Shown here in pieces: positions 59,639 to 64,000 of a stretch of DNA of 64,000 nt (within the stretch, counting starts at the first letter, position 1; every line of letters begins with the position of its first letter). A program made the translations under genes and the position numbers. This DNA is from an uncultured Nesterenkonia sp. (lineage in GTDB: Bacteria; Actinomycetota; Actinomycetes; Actinomycetales; Micrococcaceae). Below the pieces are notes generated by a model, which worked only from the letters and a program-made list of their open reading frames with translations, was not told the origin of the DNA and did no database searches. The stretch spans positions 1 to 64,000 of the forward strand of contig CAMIAK010000010.1 in NCBI GenBank assembly GCA_946222885.1. Reading direction: 5' to 3'.

Positions 59639-61021
59639 ATGTCAGCAGAGACGCTCATCCGGAACGCCTATCTCATCCTCGAGGCCCAGGGCCCGCAGCC
59701 GCACGGCGGCACCGGGCAGGGATGGGAGATCGACGGCGGATGGATCGCCCTGGCCGACGGCCGGGTGCACAGTGTGGGAACCGCCGCGCAGGAGCCTCCC
59801 GCAGCGGAGACGGTGATCGACGCCGGCGGCCGGGTGGTCACCCCCGGGCTGGTGAACACCCATCACCACATGTACCAGAACCTCACCCGTGCCTATGCGC
59901 CTGCGGTCAACGGGACGCTCTTCCAATGGCTCACCGAGCTCTACCCCAAGTGGGCGGGGCTGGACGAGGAGGCCGTCTACCTCTCCACCTATGTGGCTGC
60001 GGCCGAGCTGCTGATGGGCGGCTGCACGACCTCCTCGGACCATATGTACGTCCACCCGCGGCCGCAGCTCATCGACGCACAGATCAGCGCCACCAGGGAG
60101 ATCGGCTTCCGCTTCATGGCCAACCGTGGCTCGATGACCCGGTCGGTGGAGGACGGCGGGCTGCCGCCCAAGGAGGTCGTCCAGGACGAGGAGACCATCC
60201 TGGAGGACTCCGAGCGCCTCATCGGCGCCCACCATGACCCGGCCCCCGGAGCGATGACGCGCGTGGCGCTCGCGCCCTGCTCGATGTTCTCGGTGAGCGA
60301 GTCCATCATGCGCGCCACCGCAGAGCTCGCGGAGAAGCACGACGTCCGCCTGCACACCCACCTGGCCGAGGACAAGGACGAGGACGCCTACGCCCTGGAG
60401 GTCTACGGCCGCCGCCCCGTGGAGTATTTCGAGGACTGCGGCTGGGCGGGAGAGCGCTCCTGGGTGGCCCACTACGTCTACGGCTCCGAGGAGGAGAACC
60501 GCCGCCTGGCCGCGGCCGGGGTGACTGCCACCCAGTGCCCCAGCTCCAACATGATCCTGGCCGGGGACACCGCCGACGCCCGCGCCCTGCGCGAGATGGG
60601 CATGGCCGTGGGCATCGGCTGCGACGGCTCCTCCTCCGCCGACTCCGCCGACCTCTGGGCGGAGACCCGCGGCGCCCTGCTGCTGGGCCGATACCGCCAC
60701 GGGCCGGCGTCGTTCTCCGCGCGGGACGCGCTGAACATGTCCACCCTGGGCAGCGCGGCCAACTTGGGCTGGTCCGATGAGATCGGGCACCTGCGCCCGG
60801 GAGCCTGCGCCGACCTGGTGATCTGGGAGTCGGACCGGCTCTCCCAGGCCGGGGTGCTGACCGACCGTGTGGAGGGCTGGCTGCGCTCCGGCCCGGCCCG
60901 GGCCCGGGACACCTTCGTGGCCGGGCGCCGCCTGGTCGCCGGAGGAGAGCTGCAGCTGGCCGGCATCGAGGACGTGCTGGCCCGCCACCGCACCGCCGCA
61001 GCCCGCATCCAGGGAATCTGA
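59639..61021 (+). CDS. 8-oxoguanine deaminase
   Basis: A 460-residue amidohydrolase. VVTPGLVNTHHHMYQNLTRA is the metal motif. LLMGGCTTSSDHMYVHP, DGGLPPKEVVQDEETILEDS, RLHTHLAEDKDED, QCPSSNMILA and GCDGSSSADSADLW match the 8-oxoguanine deaminase group (PA0142 type) closely and separate it from guanine deaminase. It forms urate from 8-oxoguanine, entering the pathway without xanthine dehydrogenase. ATG 59639 is chosen; ATG 59630 in frame adds three residues. No strong ribosome site is visible for either. Confidence 0.88.
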   Translation: MSAETLIRNAYLILEAQGPQPHGGTGQGWEIDGGWIALADGRVHSVGTAAQEPPAAETVIDAGGRVVTPGLVNTHHHMYQNLTRAYAPAVNGTLFQWLTELYPKWAGLDEEAVYLSTYVAAAELLMGGCTTSSDHMYVHPRPQLIDAQISATREIGFRFMANRGSMTRSVEDGGLPPKEVVQDEETILEDSERLIGAHHDPAPGAMTRVALAPCSMFSVSESIMRATAELAEKHDVRLHTHLAEDKDEDAYALEVYGRRPVEYFEDCGWAGERSWVAHYVYGSEEENRRLAAAGVTATQCPSSNMILAGDTADARALREMGMAVGIGCDGSSSADSADLWAETRGALLLGRYRHGPASFSARDALNMSTLGSAANLGWSDEIGHLRPGACADLVIWESDRLSQAGVLTDRVEGWLRSGPARARDTFVAGRRLVAGGELQLAGIEDVLARHRTAAARIQGI

Positions 61022-61042
61022 GGAAGGAGCTGCCGAACACCC

Positions 61043-61084
61043 GTAACGGCGCCGATGGAAACCGGCGCGTAACCGGAGACGTAT
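61043..61084 (+). promoter_or_regulatory. GlnR-like box upstream of the NMT1-type ABC importer
   Basis: GAAAC (61058-61062) and GTAAC (61069-61073) are spaced 11 bp, the core GlnR arrangement. A separate GTAAC lies at 61043-61047 and GTATT near 61081. The box ends 40-50 bp before the binding-protein ATG. Confidence 0.55.
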
Positions 61085-61123
61085 TACTCTTGGTCTCTCG
61101 CACTTGAGATGAAGGAGCTGGAC

Positions 61124-62191
61124 ATGAACACTCGCACTTTCTCCCGACGCCGGCAGCTCACCGCCGCCGCGGCAGCCGCCGGCCTGTTGGCCCTGACCGC
61201 CTGCGGAGGCGGAGGAGACGGCGACGCCGACGGTGAGGACCAGGACTTCGGCTCGCTGGACGTCCCGCTGTCCTGGCTTCACACCGCCGAGTTCGCCGGA
61301 CTCTACATGGCCTCGGACAACGGCTACTTCGAGGACGCCGGCTTCGACTCGGTGAACCTCGTCCCCGGCGGGCCCTCCGCCACGCCTTCACCCATCCAGG
61401 TGGCCACCAGCCCCGGGGACACCATCGGCATGTCCAACCCGCTGGTGGTGGGCTCCACCATCGCGGAGGAGGGCGACGACGCCCAGCTGAAGATCATCGG
61501 CTCGGTCTTCCAGGACGTGCCCTACACCCTCATCAGCCACGGCGAGAATCCTGTGGAGGAGCCCGAGGATCTGATCGGCATGAGCGTGGGCGTGGCCCCG
61601 GCCAATGAGCCGGTCTTCTACGCCATGCTCGAGGCCAACGGCATCGACGAGGACGAGGTCGACGTCGTCTCCATCCAGGGCGACGCCCAGGGCTTCCTGG
61701 CCGGCGAGTACGACGCCTACCACGGCTTCGCCACCAATGAGCTGATCAGCATGGAGCTCGACGGAGAGGACGTCGAGGACCTCATGTTCGTCGACGCCGG
61801 CCTGCCCTTCGCCGGCGGCTCCATCGTGGCCAGCGAGCAGATGATCGAGGAGGAGCCGGAGAAGGTCAAGGCCTTCCTGGAGGCCGCCATCCGCGGTTGG
61901 CACGACGCCCTGGGAGATCACGAGGCCGTCGCCGAGACCACCACGGAGAACCACGCCGCGGACCAGAACCTCGACTTCGAGCACCAGGAGGTCACCTCCG
62001 AGCGTCAGGCCGAGCTGATCACCAACGAGTGGACCGCGGAGAACGGCCTGTTCACCATGTCCGATGAGCTGATCGAGGACACCCTCTCCGCGATCGAGGC
62101 CGTGGGCTACGAGGTGCCTGAGGACCTCTTCGACCTCTCCCTGCTGGAAGAGGTCTACGAGGAGAACCCCGACCTGGTCGAGCACCCCTGA
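61124..62191 (+). CDS. ABC solute-binding lipoprotein, NMT1/THI5 (SsuA-like) family
   Basis: A 355-residue binding lipoprotein. The lipobox ends LLALTAC with Cys27, preceded by an arginine-rich n-region. The mature part begins SLDVPLSWLHTAEFAGLYMA, typical of NMT1/THI5 proteins that bind pyrimidines, taurine or sulfonates. ATG 61124 has GGAG 7 nt upstream. It is transcribed with an ATPase and two permeases in the purine cluster, next to 8-oxoguanine deaminase, so a purine or pyrimidine derivative is the likely ligand. The mature protein is very acidic. Confidence 0.9.
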   Translation: MNTRTFSRRRQLTAAAAAAGLLALTACGGGGDGDADGEDQDFGSLDVPLSWLHTAEFAGLYMASDNGYFEDAGFDSVNLVPGGPSATPSPIQVATSPGDTIGMSNPLVVGSTIAEEGDDAQLKIIGSVFQDVPYTLISHGENPVEEPEDLIGMSVGVAPANEPVFYAMLEANGIDEDEVDVVSIQGDAQGFLAGEYDAYHGFATNELISMELDGEDVEDLMFVDAGLPFAGGSIVASEQMIEEEPEKVKAFLEAAIRGWHDALGDHEAVAETTTENHAADQNLDFEHQEVTSERQAELITNEWTAENGLFTMSDELIEDTLSAIEAVGYEVPEDLFDLSLLEEVYEENPDLVEHP

Positions 62192-62238
62192 TCACCGCCA
62201 CCCCTGATCACCCCGAGGGACCGAGGAGACGCACGGAC

Positions 62239-63087
62239 GTGACTGGCGCCGCAAACACGCTGAATCCTGCCGCCGCAGCGGAGAACCCCCACCTCACCGG
62301 TGAGGGAGTGAACCTGACCGGGCTGAGCAAGACCTTCGGCTCCGGCCGCAGGGAGGTGACGGCCCTCAAGGACGTCAACCTCGCCACCGGCCGCGGCACC
62401 TTCCTGTCCCTCCTCGGCCCCTCCGGGTGCGGGAAGTCCACCATCCTGCGCATGCTGGCCGGGCTCGAGGAGCCCACCGCAGGGGAGCTGCTGGTGGACG
62501 GCCAGACCCCGGAGGAGCTGCGCCGGGCCAACCACCTGGGCATCGCCTTCCAGGACTCGGCCCTGCTGCCCTGGCGCAGCGTCTACTCCAACATCCGGCT
62601 GCCCCTGGAGGTGGCCGGGATCAGACCCGAACCTGGTCTCATCGAGGACCTGATCGAGCTGGTCGGGCTGAAGGGGTTCGAGAAGTCCCGTCCCGGGCAG
62701 CTCTCCGGCGGCATGCGCCAGCGGGTGTCCATCGCCCGGGCCCTGGTGGTCAAACCCTCGGTGCTGCTGCTGGACGAGCCCTTCGGCGCGCTGGACGACA
62801 TGACCCGCCAGCGTCTGAACCTGGAGCTGCTGCGGATCTGGACGGAGAAGCCCGCCACCACCCTGATGGTGACCCACGGGATCTCCGAGGCGATCTTCCT
62901 CTCCGACGTGGTGGCCGTGATGAGCGCCCGTCCCGGCCGGATCAGGGAGGTCTTCGAAGTGGACCTGCCGCGGCCGCGCACCCCGGAGATGCAGCGCACC
63001 CCGGAGTTCCATGCCCTGGTGGACCATGCCTCCGACCTGCTCTTCGGCAAGGACCGCGGCGGCGAGAGCGGCGGAGAGCACGGATGA
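62239..63087 (+). CDS. ABC transporter ATPase, SsuB/ThiZ-like
   Basis: A 282-residue ATPase with Walker A GPSGCGKST, signature LSGGMRQRVSIARAL and Walker B LLLDEPFGALDDMTR. The GFGALD-type Walker B is typical of the nitrate/taurine/sulfonate group. The start is GTG 62239. It follows the binding-protein gene after 47 bp and overlaps the permease gene by 4 bp. Confidence 0.92.
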   Translation: MTGAANTLNPAAAAENPHLTGEGVNLTGLSKTFGSGRREVTALKDVNLATGRGTFLSLLGPSGCGKSTILRMLAGLEEPTAGELLVDGQTPEELRRANHLGIAFQDSALLPWRSVYSNIRLPLEVAGIRPEPGLIEDLIELVGLKGFEKSRPGQLSGGMRQRVSIARALVVKPSVLLLDEPFGALDDMTRQRLNLELLRIWTEKPATTLMVTHGISEAIFLSDVVAVMSARPGRIREVFEVDLPRPRTPEMQRTPEFHALVDHASDLLFGKDRGGESGGEHG

Positions 63088-63914
63088 GCCTGGCCGCCAA
63101 GACTGAGGCGCCCCGACGCCGCAGGAGCCCCGCCGGGCTGCCCGGCTGGGCCCCGGGCGCGCTGGGGCTGGGCGTCGTCGTCGCGATCTGGTGGGTCATC
63201 GGCGCCACGGGCGTGGTCAGCGTGGGGGCGCAGGGACGCTCTGCGATCCCCGCCCCGCCCGAGCTGTTCGCCCAGCTCCACCAGGACGGCTTCGACTTCT
63301 ACTGGCGCAACTCCACGGTCACCTTGGCCGAGGCGGGCATCGGCTTCGCGGCGGGCAATGTGCTGGCGGTCCTCACCGCGGGACTGGTGCTCATCGCCCC
63401 GTGGATGGAGCGGATCGCGACGCAGCTGGCCGTGATCACCTACTGCCTCCCACTGGTGGCCATCGGCCCGGTGATCTTCGCCGTCGCCGGCCCGCCCGCC
63501 TCCGGGGAGCCCTCCGTGACGGCCGCGGTGCTGGCCGGTCTCTCGGTCTACTTCGTCACCGTGGTGACCACCATCCAGGGGCTGAAGGCCGCGGACAGGG
63601 CCGGTCTGGACGTGGTCCGGGTGGCCGGCGGGAACCGGCTGCACCAGCTGCTGAAGGTCCAGCTGATCACTGCGGTGCCCTATATCTTCACTGCGCTGAA
63701 GATCGCCGCCCCGGCCGCCGTGCTGGGCGCGATCCTCGGCGAGTACGTCGGCGGCGTGGACCGAGGGCTCGGCCCCGCCATGGTCAGCGCCCAGGAGACC
63801 CTGAACGTGGAGCGCCTGTGGGCCCTGGCCTTCGTCGGAGTGCTCGTGGCGGGAGTCTCCTATGCGGTGATCGCCCTGGCCGGCCGGTTCGCGACCCCCT
63901 GGGCCGCAAAGTGA
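63084..63914 (+). CDS. ABC transporter permease, SsuC-like (first of two)
   Basis: A 276-residue permease with six helices. AIWWVIGATGVVSV opens the fold, and GLDVVRVAGGNRLHQLLKVQ is the EAA loop (A-GG-N) of the sulfonate/taurine group. It overlaps the ATPase gene by 4 bp. The next gene begins a second permease, an uncommon arrangement in SsuABC systems but known for pyrimidine/riboflavin-type importers. Confidence 0.9.
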   Translation: MSLAAKTEAPRRRRSPAGLPGWAPGALGLGVVVAIWWVIGATGVVSVGAQGRSAIPAPPELFAQLHQDGFDFYWRNSTVTLAEAGIGFAAGNVLAVLTAGLVLIAPWMERIATQLAVITYCLPLVAIGPVIFAVAGPPASGEPSVTAAVLAGLSVYFVTVVTTIQGLKAADRAGLDVVRVAGGNRLHQLLKVQLITAVPYIFTALKIAAPAAVLGAILGEYVGGVDRGLGPAMVSAQETLNVERLWALAFVGVLVAGVSYAVIALAGRFATPWAAK

Positions 63915-63928
63915 GGGGAGGGGACCTG

Positions 63929-64000
63929 ATGCAGATACTCCGTGCCGTCTTCCGTCCGTTGGTCAACCTGGTGATCTCGCTGGCCGTGATCCTGATCGTC
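63929..64000 (+). CDS. Second ABC permease of the NMT1-type importer, N terminus (cut by window edge)
   Basis: Only 24 codons are present. The ATG at 63929 has GGGGAGGGG upstream and the sequence MQILRAVFRPLVNLVISLAV begins a membrane helix. Its position in the operon marks it as the second permease. The rest lies outside the window. Confidence 0.65.
   Translation, partial: MQILRAVFRPLVNLVISLAVILIV

Noticed and set aside
1..64000. CRISPR arrays, insertion sequences, prophage genes, rRNA genes
   Set aside because: I saw no regularly spaced repeats, transposase or phage motifs, or rRNA sequence in either strand.

Overview
The window is high-GC DNA with densely packed, overlapping genes (ATGA/GTGA junctions), GTG and TTG starts, TAGACT-like -10 boxes, a SAM-IV riboswitch and GlnR-type half-sites. 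Together these point to an actinobacterium, most likely of the order Micrococcales. The very acidic binding proteins and an EhuBCDA-like (ectoine-type) transporter suggest a halotolerant member, perhaps related to Nesterenkonia; that genus is inference only.

Region 1 (1-30.5 kb) is mainly core genome. It holds an MFS transporter cut by the window edge, then a minus-strand set of MMPL exporter, sensor kinase, response regulator and a NatAB-like ABC exporter. Next come purSQL, an F420-reductase-like oxidoreductase, a lipoprotein, a conserved protein often named 3-methyladenine DNA glycosylase, aspartokinase, the EhuBCDA-like operon, recR and dnaX. A class II Fic protein follows, under a symmetric four-box operator, with small membrane or secreted proteins, two tRNA-Ser genes, a flavoprotein, an enoyl-CoA hydratase, an MHS-type transporter and glutamyl-Q-tRNA(Asp) synthetase.

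Region 2 (30.5-33.2 kb) is methionine synthesis: a SAM-IV riboswitch followed by metY and metX.

Region 3 (33.2-64 kb) is a large purine-catabolic supercluster. Adenine deaminase, a three-domain xanthine dehydrogenase with its XdhC and MocA helpers, and 8-oxoguanine deaminase feed urate. Uricase, HIU hydrolase and OHCU decarboxylase make allantoin. Allantoinase, allantoate amidohydrolase and a PucG-type ureidoglycine-glyoxylate aminotransferase lead to oxalurate plus glycine. An AtzH(HpxZ)-amidase(HpxY) fusion and a formamidase-family protein head the same region and are candidates for the poorly understood oxalurate/oxamate steps. An NCS2 permease, an SsuABC/NMT1-type importer (cut by the right edge) and a peptide-type ABC importer with an M24 peptidase supply substrates. 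An RpiR-family regulator and two XRE-cupin regulators lie inside.

Regulatory sequence ties the cluster together. Four promoters carry 11-bp-phased GTnAC/GAAAC half-sites resembling GlnR boxes. Three promoters carry a GAAAC-N4-GTTTC palindrome that I propose as the site of the resident RpiR regulator. I saw no insertion sequence, prophage, CRISPR array or rRNA. All calls rest on reading the sequence and remembered family features; no database search was run.
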